This document shows, in pieces, positions 12,506 to 19,558 of a stretch of DNA of 22,250 nt. The position numbers were made by a program, and so were the translations under genes. Source of the stretch: a virus. Positions within the stretch are counted from its first letter, which is position 1. Every line of letters starts with the position of its first letter. The DNA is taken from IMG/VR virus record IMGVR_UViG_3300045003_000138, positions 1 to 22,250 of that record. One strand, given 5' to 3'. The notes beneath the pieces were generated by a model. The model worked only from the letters and a program-made list of their open reading frames with translations, was not told where the DNA came from and searched no databases.

Positions 12506-12817
12506 CTAGATTACCTCCTCCCAGGCGTCCCCGTAGGTACTGGAGATGACGAAGACCTTAACCCCCTCCCCCTTCCACCTCTGGTAAAAGGACCGGACCT
12601 CCGGGGAGTCGGGTTCGAGCCGGTCAATTCGCAGTCCCCATGAGGTAGGCGGGATGGAGCCGAATTCCCCCGGGGGAAAAGAGGCCGGCGGTAGCCACTC
12701 CAGGTTCTTCAGGGCCGGGCTCCGCCCGACGGTCTGCTCCAGGTCTTCTCGCAACTCTCTCCAGGTCTCGTCCTTCATCCGGTCGGTTAGCAGGAGCAGG
12801 TAGCCGGTGTTGGCCAC
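12506..12817 (-). CDS. Hypothetical protein, 103 aa
   Basis: The GTG at 12817 (MANTGYLLLLTDRMKDETWREL...) is chosen over two earlier in-frame starts because GGAGG lies 7 nt upstream of it. The earlier ATG (12835) overlaps the upstream stop and encodes MKGGRT, which is the ribosome-binding site itself. The protein looks like a small alpha/beta fold: LLLLTDR strand, LREDLEQTVG helix, and a C-terminal SPEVRSFYQRWKGEGVKVFVISST. Unknown function. It ends with TAG; the frame continues open for 34 codons of gene-like composition before the next TAG. Confidence 0.75.
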   Translation of the reverse strand: MANTGYLLLLTDRMKDETWRELREDLEQTVGRSPALKNLEWLPPASFPPGEFGSIPPTSWGLRIDRLEPDSPEVRSFYQRWKGEGVKVFVISSTYGDAWEEVI

Positions 12818-12834
12818 GGTGCGTCCTCCTTTCA

Positions 12835-13164
12835 TCAATCCTCAAATTCCTCGCTTCTAGTTGGTCTCTCCACGAAGACGTAGGGCCGCTCCATGAGCCA
12901 CTTCTGGTACTCCTCAGAAGCGTTCCCGACCCCTAGACAATCTTGGAGGCAGTCGGCGTCCAGGAAGAAGCTGCTGTTCCCCCTCCCCTCCCCCTGGTCC
13001 CAGTCGGAGACGCAGCGGCCCCCGTCAGGAGTGTAGAGGCTCCTCTTGGAGTTATTCCGCCGGTCCCTCCTCCACAGGTAGCCGGCCTCCAGCAGGGTCT
13101 TCTTGACCTCCTCCCACTCGGCCGGGGAAATCTCTACTAGGCCAGTATTCGGTAGGAGCCTCAC
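12835..13164 (-). CDS. Hypothetical protein, 109 aa
   Basis: The GTG at 13164 overlaps the TGA of the methyltransferase gene (GTGA), giving MRLLPNTGLVEISPAEWEEVKK. A longer frame begins at a GTG at 13194 but has no ribosome-binding site. The sequence has a helix (AEWEEVKKTLLEAGYLWR) and a central glycine-rich, cysteine-containing segment (DADCLQDCLG). No family recognised. Translationally coupled to both neighbours. Confidence 0.78.
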   Translation of the reverse strand: MRLLPNTGLVEISPAEWEEVKKTLLEAGYLWRRDRRNNSKRSLYTPDGGRCVSDWDQGEGRGNSSFFLDADCLQDCLGVGNASEEYQKWLMERPYVFVERPTRSEEFED

Positions 13165-13883
13165 GTCTCTACCCCCTTCCTTCTCAAAACCCACAGGTTA
13201 TCGTGGATGCCGAACCAGTGGGGGAGGGGCAGGCTTTCCACCTCCTCCCACTCCCGGTCCAGGAGGTCGAAGAAGGAGTCGTCGGCGCAGCAGCCGTTCC
13301 ACTCCCCGACGTAGACCAGCCGGTCTCCCCGGTAGGCCCCCAGGGTCTCCGCGGCCCAGGGCTCGTTGTAGGACGGCCAGCACAGGAGCAGGGTCCGGTC
13401 GGGGTGGAGCCGGACGGCCCTCCGGCCGGAGAGTTTGACTACCGAATGCCAGGGGTGGAAGAACCCGTACCTCTTCTGCACTCCCCCGGCCGGGATGGGC
13501 TTGGGGTCAGTGGCCAGGACGTCGGCCCCCTCCCGGGCCAGCTCGTGGGCCCAGTAGCCGCTGCCGGCCCCCACCTCCAATAAGGGGGAGAACCTGGCCA
13601 CGAGCTTCAGGGCCTCCCGGGAGGGGATGGTGAAGCCGAACTTCCGGACGAAGCCCCAGCGGGTGTAGAGCTTCCGGTGGGCCTCCTCCTCGGACCCGAC
13701 TTCCCCGGCCTCTAGCTTGTTTAGGAGGACCCGGACGTCGTAGTATTCCGGCCTCCCGAAGAGGTTCGTCAGGGGGATGCCCTGCTCTCGGATGGTCCTC
13801 TCATACAGGCTCAGGCCAGGCTCATGGGGGTCGGCCAGGACCTCCTTCCTGCCCCCGAAGAGTGCGTCGGTGAGACTACTCAC
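13161..13883 (-). CDS. SAM-dependent methyltransferase, 240 aa
   Basis: GTG at 13883, overlapping the upstream TGA by GTGA. SAM-binding motif I is LLEVGAGSGYWAHELA (101-116), and the acidic motif II end is DVLATD (121-126). A motif IV-like segment, LLLCWPSYNEPWA (165-177), is followed by DRLVYVGEWNGCCADDSFF. The WPSYNEPWA and LVYVGEW pattern, plus a final HDNLWVLRR, match a small class I methyltransferase family known from bacteria and eukaryotes whose substrate is not settled (from memory). In a phage it could modify nucleic acid or a small molecule. There is no target-recognition domain of the kind seen in DNA cytosine methyltransferases. Confidence 0.88.
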   Translation of the reverse strand: MSSLTDALFGGRKEVLADPHEPGLSLYERTIREQGIPLTNLFGRPEYYDVRVLLNKLEAGEVGSEEEAHRKLYTRWGFVRKFGFTIPSREALKLVARFSPLLEVGAGSGYWAHELAREGADVLATDPKPIPAGGVQKRYGFFHPWHSVVKLSGRRAVRLHPDRTLLLCWPSYNEPWAAETLGAYRGDRLVYVGEWNGCCADDSFFDLLDREWEEVESLPLPHWFGIHDNLWVLRRKGVET

Positions 13884-14404
13884 GTTTTCTTCCTCTTCTG
13901 ACAGCCGGCGTATTTCCCGGGGAGCCCGTGCTTCCTCCGGTACTTGAAGATCCTCTCCCCGACGTTGACCGTGGTCAGGCCATACTCCTCGGCCAGCTCC
14001 CTCAGCAGCTTCCCGGCCATGAACTCCCGGTACAGGAGGGCTGTCAGCTCCCGGTCCTGGTATTTCCTGGCCTCAATGAGCCCGTCCCGGAGGAACTGAA
14101 TCCGCACGGTCTGGGGGCTGCAGCCCAGCTCCTTCGCGATCTCTTTCATGGTCATTCGCTTCTCCTGGAACAGCTTCCGGAGGGACTCGGGGATCAGATA
14201 CCTCCTCCGGCTGCCGACCCGGAGGGAGGAGGAGCACCCCTCCGGCCCCCGGAGCCGATAGCCGTTCTGCCCGGCGATCTCCCGGACGATCTGTGAGATC
14301 CGCTGCCTCCGGAGGCCGAAGTCCCGGGCCAGGATGCCGGCCGACTCGCCCCGCTGGTACCTCTGGAAGATCTCCTCGTTCCGCTCCTGCTGTCTCTCGG
14401 CCAC
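13880..14404 (-). CDS. Triple helix-turn-helix DNA-binding protein, 174 aa
   Basis: GTG at 14404 after an AGGGGGTG ribosome-binding region. Three HTH-like segments follow each other: about 8-42 (EEIFQRYQRGESAGILARDF, then GLRRQRISQIVREI), about 70-112 (MTMKEIAKELGCSPQTVRIQFL) and about 120-162 (LLRELAEEYGLTTVNVGERIF). The C-terminus is basic (KYAGCQKRKKT). Tandem HTH repeats without a catalytic domain suggest a sequence-specific regulator or a sigma-region-4-like factor. It sits between primase and methyltransferase in the replication operon, overlapping the latter by 4 nt. Confidence 0.83.
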   Translation of the reverse strand: MAERQQERNEEIFQRYQRGESAGILARDFGLRRQRISQIVREIAGQNGYRLRGPEGCSSSLRVGSRRRYLIPESLRKLFQEKRMTMKEIAKELGCSPQTVRIQFLRDGLIEARKYQDRELTALLYREFMAGKLLRELAEEYGLTTVNVGERIFKYRRKHGLPGKYAGCQKRKKT

Positions 14405-14420
14405 GACTACACCCCCTCGA

Positions 14421-15320
14421 TCAATCCAGGAATGCTTTCCTCAGTTTCCGGACCTCCCCCGGGGAGGCCGATCCTGGGTCGGGGGCATCTAGCTCCACCC
14501 GTACCGTCTTCCCCGGGAACAGGGCCAGCTCGGAGGCCAGCCGCCCGGCCCGCCGCTGGGCCCCCGGCTCGGAGTCGAACACGATGACCCTTTGGGGGTA
14601 GCCGGCCAGACGGACCAGCTGGGCTCTGGAGTAGCCCGTACCCAGGGTAGCCACGGCCCCGGGGCCGATGCGGATGGCGTCCAGGGGACCCTCGACGACG
14701 ACCACGGAGGACCGGGCCAGGTCCCCCCCGTAGAGCAGGCTCTTACTCCCCACCTCCTCCTCATCCGGTCCGGCCGTGACGTAGCGGAGGACCCCCTCCC
14801 CGTCGGCTACGGCCCGGGTGGTCCAGGAGACCGGCCGGCCACCGGAGCAGATGGGCAGGAAGAGCCGCCACTGGAGCCGGGGGGCCAGGGCGATGCCCTC
14901 GATCCCCCACAGCCGGACCAGGCCCTCCAGGTCCCGGAAGCCCCTCCCCCGGAGGTAGTCCCGGTGGGGCCGGCACAGGGGGTGGTCCAGGGGCAGCCTC
15001 CCAACGGGTAGCTTCAAGGTCCCCTGGGGCTTCTCCTCTGGTCCCGGGACGTGGGCGGACCCATCCATGGAGCGGAGCAGGCTCCGGATCTCCCCCTCGG
15101 ACCTCCCGGAGAGGGTGGCCAGGGTCTCGGGGAGCCGCTGGTAGCCGCAGACCCAGCAGGACAGGTAGCCCCTCGAAAGGTTGTAGCCCAGCCGGAACCT
15201 CCCCGAGTTGGGGGAGCAGGAGGGGCAGTCCAGCCCTAGCCAGCCCCGGGAGACGTGGTGGTGGGAGCCCGCTTCCCGGAAGCTGATGTTCAATTCGGTC
15301 AGGAGGTCGGGAAAGGTCAT
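14421..15320 (-). CDS. DnaG-type DNA primase (zinc finger plus Toprim), 299 aa
   Basis: ATG at 15320, overlapping the helicase stop by ATGA; the long frame upstream of this ATG is a shadow of the helicase gene. CPSC (32-35) and CWVC (55-58) form a CHC2-like zinc-binding domain, with the WLGLDCPSC and GYLSCWVCG context typical of DnaG. After a linker, residues 118-200 form the N-terminal part of the catalytic core. The Toprim motifs are VVVVEGPLDAI (207-217; Glu210) and VIVFDSEPGAQ (245-255; Asp249). It is shorter than bacterial DnaG (about 600 aa) and lacks the helicase-interaction domain, as in many phages. It makes RNA primers at the fork, probably with the DnaB-like protein at 5652-7145. 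Confidence 0.92.
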   Translation of the reverse strand: MTFPDLLTELNISFREAGSHHHVSRGWLGLDCPSCSPNSGRFRLGYNLSRGYLSCWVCGYQRLPETLATLSGRSEGEIRSLLRSMDGSAHVPGPEEKPQGTLKLPVGRLPLDHPLCRPHRDYLRGRGFRDLEGLVRLWGIEGIALAPRLQWRLFLPICSGGRPVSWTTRAVADGEGVLRYVTAGPDEEEVGSKSLLYGGDLARSSVVVVEGPLDAIRIGPGAVATLGTGYSRAQLVRLAGYPQRVIVFDSEPGAQRRAGRLASELALFPGKTVRVELDAPDPGSASPGEVRKLRKAFLD

Positions 15321-16747
15321 TCTTCTTCCCCCTCCTCTAAAATCGTCTGGCACAGCAGGTCGAAGATGTCCAGGTCGCCCTGCTCCGGGGCCCCGTCCAG
15401 GACTCCTGCTAATAATCGGTCCTTCCGCTGGAGCAGCCCGCAGAGCTGCTCCTCCACCGTGTCCCGGGCCGTCAAGATCCAGGAGGTCGTGGGCACCCCG
15501 GCCTCCCCCCTCCCCACCCCCCTGACCCTCCCCTCCCCCTGCCTGAGCTTCCCCGGGCTCCAGGGCAGCTCCACGAAGGCCGCCCGGCTGACCCCGGGGG
15601 CCGACCAGCCGGCCCCGGCCGCGTCCAGGTTGCCGACCAGGAGCCGGCAACCTTTTGACCGGAGGAACTGGTCCACGTGGAGCCTACGTTGTTTATCGGG
15701 GGTGCTCCCGTCCACCACGACGGAGTAACTCGGGAAGCGGCCGTGGATGCTCTGGATTACCTTCCGGTGGATGGCGAAGACGATCAGCTTGTGGTCCCCC
15801 TCCTGGAGAAACACCTCCAGCCAGTCGAGGACCCCGGGGAGCTTCAGCTCGGCGGCCAGCCTGCGGAGGTAGCCCAGCTGGGTCAGCCGCTCGGCTCTTA
15901 GAGTTCGGTCCAGCCGCTCCGGCCGGTGCTCCAGCAGCCACTCCCGGAAGGTGTCTCTTGCCTTCTGGTACTGGTCCCGGTCGGTCAGGTCCAGGGGGAC
16001 TACCAGCCTCCGCTTGGGGGGCAGGAACGGCAGGATGTCCTCCTCCCGGTAGCGGATCATCATGCCCCTCCCATCCCCGTTGGCCCCCTGGGTGAGGAGC
16101 CTATGGAGCTGGGTCTCATTGGAGGAGCCGGACACGTCCCAGCCCCACCTGTTCCTCTTGGCGCCGCAGAACGTGAGGGCATAGGGCCAGAAGGCCGGGA
16201 ACAGGTCCGGGCGGAGGATGTTCAGGACCGGCCACAGCTCGGCCGGCCGGTTGACCATGGGGGTCCCGGTCAGGGCGATCACGTGGGGGACCCCGGAGCA
16301 CAGCTCCTTGACCCAGCGGGTCCGGGCGGCCTTCCTGCTGGAGCAAAAGTGGGCCTCATCAATTACTACTAATTGAGGATTTAATTCCTTCAGGAACCCC
16401 AGCCAGCCGGGTCCGGTGTTGGCCCTGTCGGCCCGCCTCCGCCCCAGGATGTCGTAGTTGACGATGGTAACGGGGGCCGCCTTCCGGAGACCCCGCTTCT
16501 TCCCCGGCCAGGTGGTCTCCAGGACCTCGGCCCGGAGCCCGGTGTGCTTCCTGACCTCTGACGCCCACTGGTACTTGATGAAGGCCGGGCAGACCACGAC
16601 GATTGGCCGGGCCTCCGGGTGCCTCATGGCCCAGAGTAGGCTAATGAACGACTTGCCGCTCCCGAGGGGCATGGCCAGCAGGCCCCGGCCCCCGAGGAGG
16701 TGGAGCTGCTTGGCGCAGCTCCGTTGGTAGGAGTAGGGGACGGTCAT
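15317..16747 (-). CDS. SNF2/DEAH-box superfamily 2 helicase, 476 aa
   Basis: ATG at 16747, overlapping the upstream stop by ATGA and 8 nt after GGAGG; five extra codons up to a GTG are rejected. Helicase motifs in order: Q-motif-like PYSYQRSCAKQL, Walker A MPLGSGKS (26-33), VVVCP (50-54), DEAH (130-133), TGTP (160-163) and a motif V/VI region GAGWSAPGVS ... RQGEGRVRGVGR (Q at 403). This is the SNF2-like layout common in phages, often with primase next door, as here. The arginine-finger motif QGEGRVRGVGR differs a little from the usual QxxGRxxR. Likely a DNA translocase or helicase for replication or recombination. Confidence 0.92.
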   Translation of the reverse strand: MTVPYSYQRSCAKQLHLLGGRGLLAMPLGSGKSFISLLWAMRHPEARPIVVVCPAFIKYQWASEVRKHTGLRAEVLETTWPGKKRGLRKAAPVTIVNYDILGRRRADRANTGPGWLGFLKELNPQLVVIDEAHFCSSRKAARTRWVKELCSGVPHVIALTGTPMVNRPAELWPVLNILRPDLFPAFWPYALTFCGAKRNRWGWDVSGSSNETQLHRLLTQGANGDGRGMMIRYREEDILPFLPPKRRLVVPLDLTDRDQYQKARDTFREWLLEHRPERLDRTLRAERLTQLGYLRRLAAELKLPGVLDWLEVFLQEGDHKLIVFAIHRKVIQSIHGRFPSYSVVVDGSTPDKQRRLHVDQFLRSKGCRLLVGNLDAAGAGWSAPGVSRAAFVELPWSPGKLRQGEGRVRGVGRGEAGVPTTSWILTARDTVEEQLCGLLQRKDRLLAGVLDGAPEQGDLDIFDLLCQTILEEGEEE

Positions 16748-16974
16748 CCCCGGTCCCTCCACTGGGTCCCCAGCCCCACGTCCCGGTACTTGGGGACGGT
16801 GGAGTCCGAGTAGTCGTCTACCACGGAGTAGTTGTAAGGTCCGTCCGGGGTCAGGGCCTCCAGGACCTCGGAGAGTCGGTCGTTGGTAACGTCGTTGGGG
16901 TACTGCCCCAGGACGTTGAGGATAATGTGGAGGGCTTCGGCCCGGGTGATCTCGATGGTACTCTTCCAGCCCAT
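16744..16974 (-). CDS. Hypothetical protein, 76 aa
   Basis: Start at the ATG at 16974 (MGWKSTIEITRAEALHIILNVLGQ...), 7 nt after GAGG; an earlier in-frame ATG (17001) lies inside the upstream gene. The protein is a helix (RAEALHIILNVLGQYPND), a second helix (NDRLSEVLEALT) and an acidic/aromatic tail with VVDDYSDST. Unknown function, coupled to the helicase by ATGA. Confidence 0.78.
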   Translation of the reverse strand: MGWKSTIEITRAEALHIILNVLGQYPNDVTNDRLSEVLEALTPDGPYNYSVVDDYSDSTVPKYRDVGLGTQWRDRG

Positions 16975-16978
16975 GTTC

Positions 16979-17134
16979 TCACCTCTCGCTGGGGAGGGCA
17001 TATTTCTCGGGGACCGTTAGGAGTTCGTAGCGGCGGTAGAGGAGGAGGAAGCCGAACAGATACCAGGACCGAATCCGGTAGAGGCTTCCCAGACAGTTCG
17101 GGTAGCGGTCTCGCCTCTCGTGGTAGGTGATCAT
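16979..17134 (-). CDS. Small basic/aromatic protein, 51 aa, possibly membrane-associated
   Basis: A short ORF filling exactly the gap between its neighbours. ATG at 17134 after AGAGGAGACC, TGA at 16979, and the next ATG starts 4 nt later. The protein begins MITYHERRDRYPNCLGSLYR, then SWYLFGFLLLYRRYELL. The central aromatic/leucine stretch is too short for a confident transmembrane helix but suggests membrane contact. Codon use and spacing support a real gene; function unknown. Confidence 0.65.
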   Translation of the reverse strand: MITYHERRDRYPNCLGSLYRIRSWYLFGFLLLYRRYELLTVPEKYALPSER

Positions 17135-17142
17135 GGTCTCCT

Positions 17143-17775
17143 CTACAGGTCTGAGAGCAGGTCACGGATCTCGCTGAAGCTCTCCAGGATGCGCTCCACG
17201 GCCCAGCCTAGGTCGATCAAATAGCTGACCAGGAGGGAGCGGTGGGCGTTCGGCTTGGGCTCCTCCCCGGCCCCCGGGGCCAGCTCGTCAGGGTGGTCCA
17301 GGGCCAGCCGGATCACGGTGGCCGCGTCGGGGGAGACCTCGAACAGGATGCGGTCCAGGTCGAAGGCCGGGGGCTCCCGGTACAGCTGCCAGCGGTTCCC
17401 GGTGTAGGACAGGGTGTGGTTAGGCTCCCAGTCGGGGGGCAGGTCCGGGCTCTTCCCCTGGGTCGTGACGGCCCGGACGACCCCGGCCCGCTCCCCCCAC
17501 CTCCGGGCCGTGGGCTTGAGGAACCTCCTCCGGGCCTCCTCCTGGAGTTCCCGCCAGACCACGATCCCCACCCAGGCGGCGTAGTCCCCGGAGTTGGGGT
17601 CGTAGGACAGGTGGGCCCGGACCCAGGCGGCGTGGGCGTCGCTCCGGAGGTCGTCCTCCGGCCTCCCGGACCTGCGGGCGAAGTTCCGGACGCACTTCTC
17701 GATCCGGTCTCGGGCCAGGGCGTAACCCTCCTCGGGCGAGGGTTTCTCTCGTTGCTGGAGAGCGGCGGTGCTCAT
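17143..17775 (-). CDS. Sigma-70-like region 2 protein, 210 aa
   Basis: ATG at 17775, overlapping the upstream stop by ATGA. Residues 25-80 (CVRNFARRSGRPEDDLRSDA, then HAAWVRAHLSYDPNSGDYAAWVGIVVWRELQEEARRR) follow the region 2 pattern of sigma factors. There, DDLxxxAxxAxxxAxxxYDP...GxxxxW precedes the helix that melts the promoter. The C-terminal half (LDRILFEVSPDAATVIRLAL, LIDLGWAVERILESFSEIRDLL) may act like region 4, in the position of an HTH. It could be a phage sigma factor that redirects host RNA polymerase; remote similarity only. It lies directly behind P6 and its small first gene. Confidence 0.7.
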   Translation of the reverse strand: MSTAALQQREKPSPEEGYALARDRIEKCVRNFARRSGRPEDDLRSDAHAAWVRAHLSYDPNSGDYAAWVGIVVWRELQEEARRRFLKPTARRWGERAGVVRAVTTQGKSPDLPPDWEPNHTLSYTGNRWQLYREPPAFDLDRILFEVSPDAATVIRLALDHPDELAPGAGEEPKPNAHRSLLVSYLIDLGWAVERILESFSEIRDLLSDL

Positions 17776-17969
17776 GAGTTCGGCTCCTGTGTAGTTGGCC
17801 TATAGATCCGGGTGGCTTCCCGGTCCAGTTTCTCGAGGGTCTTCCGGACGGAGTCATTTCCTCGGACCTCCTCCCGTAGCTCTTTGGTCAGGGATAGGAG
17901 CTGGTCGGTGGAGAGGTATCGGTAGACGATACCGAGGATCTGGACAACGGTATCGTTGGAAGCGGCCAT
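17772..17969 (-). CDS. Hypothetical small helical protein, 65 aa
   Basis: ATG at 17969 with leader GGGAGATGATATCCC. The sequence MAASNDTVVQILGIVYRYLS is followed by DQLLSLTKELREEVRGNDSVRKTLEKL, nearly all helix. It is the first gene behind P6 and overlaps the sigma-like gene by ATGA, so the two are probably made together. Unknown function. Confidence 0.8.
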   Translation of the reverse strand: MAASNDTVVQILGIVYRYLSTDQLLSLTKELREEVRGNDSVRKTLEKLDREATRIYRPTTQEPNS

Positions 17970-18013
17970 GGGATATCATCTCCCGAAGAAAAGGTTTTCG
18001 TTCTTCCCTATCC

Positions 18014-18042
18014 GTTATACGGATGCCCGCCCGAAAAGTAAA
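18014..18042 (-). promoter_or_regulatory. Promoter-like site P6 (TTTACT-17-TATAAC)
   Basis: Minus strand TTTACT (18037-18042), 17-nt spacer, TATAAC (18014-18019) preceded by CCG. The upstream block GGAAATTTTCCGGAAAAGGT strongly matches P3. It starts the long sigma/helicase/primase operon and is the best promoter match in the window. Confidence 0.75.
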
Positions 18043-18067
18043 CTACCTTTTCCGGAAAATTTCCCCC

Positions 18068-18475
18068 CTACCCGGCCCGGCTCTTCCGGACCTCCTTCCA
18101 ACGGTCCCCCAGCTCCCTGTGGAGGATGGCATAGACCCGCTGCCGTGACAGGTGGAACCTGCGGGCCAGCTCCAGGACGGGGAGCCTCTGCCCCCACGCT
18201 TTGAGGAGCCTCCGGTCCCGGTCCCGGTAGGGCCGGTGCATCCGGCCGGCGTTGTCCCGGAGCAGGCAGCCGCACGACCGGACCTTCCCGGAGAGTAGGT
18301 CCCCGGCCGCAACGACCTTGCTCCCCCCGCATTTGCAGGAGCACTCCCATAGCCGGCCCCCGTTATTTGGCCCGGCATTGGGGAGCAGCCGGACGGCCCG
18401 GAGCCGGCCGAAGGGGGGGTGGTGGGTGAGGTCGGCCGGGGGCCGTCCCACGGGTCGGACGGTAGGTAGTTCCAT
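18068..18475 (-). CDS. CxC-CG/CGC-type zinc and HTH DNA-binding protein, 135 aa
   Basis: ATG at 18475 (MELPTVRPVGRPPADL...). Residues 43-72 read WECSCKCGGSKVVAAGDLLS followed by GKVRSCGCL. This is the W-C-x-C-x-CG ... SCGC-L pattern of small phage and host DNA-binding proteins, often linked to AP2 or HNH nucleases; no nuclease follows here. A C-terminal HTH is present in LPVLELARRFHLSRQRVYAI (98-117). The ATG has only a weak ribosome-binding site (AGAG). A much better leader (GGAGACGACTCCC) lies 35 nt upstream in front of a GTG (18510) in another frame, which is unexplained. It ends in TAG just before P6. Confidence 0.78.
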   Translation of the reverse strand: MELPTVRPVGRPPADLTHHPPFGRLRAVRLLPNAGPNNGGRLWECSCKCGGSKVVAAGDLLSGKVRSCGCLLRDNAGRMHRPYRDRDRRLLKAWGQRLPVLELARRFHLSRQRVYAILHRELGDRWKEVRKSRAG

Positions 18476-18546
18476 GGTTCTCTTGGGTTCTCGGTTCCGT
18501 TGGGGTTCACGGGAGTCGTCTCCGGGTAAGGTTCCTGGGACTACCT

Positions 18547-18789
18547 CTAGCCCCCCTGGTCCCGGTCAGGAGCCCACGCGGCCTGGCCCACGTACTCCAT
18601 GTCCTCCCACTTGCAGCGGAAGAAGGCCTGCCCGGGCATCTTGTCCCGGGACTCCGGGATGGAGACGAATCCCTGGCAACCCCAGGACTTCGGCTCCGTC
18701 ACCATGAGGAAGCAGCCGCGAAAGAAACAGCTCTCCAGGTCCGGGGAGATCTGTACTACGTCTCCCACTTGTAAATCCATCGGTTTCAT
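18547..18789 (-). CDS. Hypothetical protein, 80 aa
   Basis: Start at the ATG encoding MKPMDLQVGDVVQI, 8 nt after GGAG and just past the stop of the upstream gene; MRGERT- would add six residues from an ATG that overlaps that stop. LQVGDVVQISPDLESCFFRG is the start of an SH3-like beta barrel, often seen in small phage proteins, followed by CFLMVTEPKSWGCQGFV. It ends in TAG (a second in-frame TAG follows one codon later). Unknown function. Confidence 0.78.
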   Translation of the reverse strand: MKPMDLQVGDVVQISPDLESCFFRGCFLMVTEPKSWGCQGFVSIPESRDKMPGQAFFRCKWEDMEYVGQAAWAPDRDQGG

Positions 18790-18803
18790 CGTCCTCTCTC
18801 CTC

Positions 18804-19097
18804 TCATAGATGCTGGCCCGGGAACTCCCCCTTGCGGATGACCCGGGTCTTCCGGCCCCTGACCCGGCTTTTGCCCTTCCCCCTCTTCCGGGGAGGGGGG
18901 ATCGGGACGAATTCTCCCTCGGTAGGGGTATGGTCTACGCAGCAGGAAAACCAGTTCCTCCCGGACCGGAGCCTCCCCACCCCCACGGCCCTCGCTTTGC
19001 AGCCGGGGAAGCGGCAGCAGGTAGAAATCTGCTGGTTGCTCCACCTCCGGGAGCACTGGGGGCAGTAGTAGCCGTTGCGGCCGTCGCTCCGGAGCAC
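18804..19097 (-). CDS. Zinc-finger protein; true start probably upstream of an in-frame TAG
   Basis: The frame from the GTG at 19097 encodes 97 aa: YYCPQC (11-16), CCRFPGC, a basic region with RKRGKGKSRVRGRKTRVIRK and a short end. The GTG has no ribosome-binding site. The same frame runs upstream through CPECSTGNSPAHLRTTLDY to an in-frame TAG at 19158-19160. Just before it an ATG (19166) overlaps the upstream TGA (ATGA). That gives M-R-TAG-P-CPEC, so the first half of a CPEC...CPQC zinc site lies in the part beyond the usual start. Either the TAG is read through, or it is a mutation or sequence error. The 97-aa form alone would lack half its zinc site. Confidence 0.68.
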   Translation of the reverse strand: MLRSDGRNGYYCPQCSRRWSNQQISTCCRFPGCKARAVGVGRLRSGRNWFSCCVDHTPTEGEFVPIPPPRKRGKGKSRVRGRKTRVIRKGEFPGQHL

Positions 19098-19162
19098 GTA
19101 GTCCAGGGTGGTCCGGAGGTGGGCCGGGGAGTTCCCCGTCGAGCACTCCGGGCAGGGCTACC

Positions 19163-19558
19163 TCATACTCCTCGGCATTGGGTCTCCCCTCTCCTCTTGG
19201 TACTCAGTTCCCCGGCTACCGATACGGCCTCCCTCCGGGAGTCCTCCAGTACCTTCTGCTGGTTCTCCACATAGGCCAGGAGGTCCCGGAGGGCCTTGCG
19301 AACGGCTTCCCGGGGAGTCTCTCCCCAACCCCCTCCGGTCCTCGTCCACGGTCCCCCGGAGCCGGGAACGTCTGTGGGTACTTCCGAGATTAGACAGGAC
19401 CAGCGGTCTGATATGTCGTCTGGGGGGAGGAGCCGGACGTTCCCCTTGCTCAGGGAGTAGTGCCAGCCCAGGTTCTCCCAGACCCTCAGCTTCCAGCCCT
19501 TCGGCAACTGCCTCTGGGCCTGCTTCCCGGCCGCCGCGGCTTCTGCCCTCGTCTTCAT
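19163..19558 (-). CDS. Hypothetical phage protein, 131 aa
   Basis: The ATG at 19558 overlaps the nuclease stop by ATGA; the longer frame upstream is a shadow. Sequence MKTRAEAAAAGKQAQRQLPK, then GWKLRVWENLGWHYSLSKGNVRL, a tryptophan-rich segment I remember from phage proteins of unknown function, and TPREAVRKALRDLLAYVENQQKVLEDSR near the C-terminus, like the 'TPEEAVRAA' pattern of small substrate-sensing phage proteins. No catalytic residues visible. Confidence 0.8.
   Translation of the reverse strand: MKTRAEAAAAGKQAQRQLPKGWKLRVWENLGWHYSLSKGNVRLLPPDDISDRWSCLISEVPTDVPGSGGPWTRTGGGWGETPREAVRKALRDLLAYVENQQKVLEDSRREAVSVAGELSTKRRGETQCRGV

Noticed and set aside
14421-15650. 409-codon version of the primase
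   Set aside because: The first 110 codons overlap the helicase gene and are low complexity; the ATG at 15320 has the 4-nt overlap and starts in family-like sequence.
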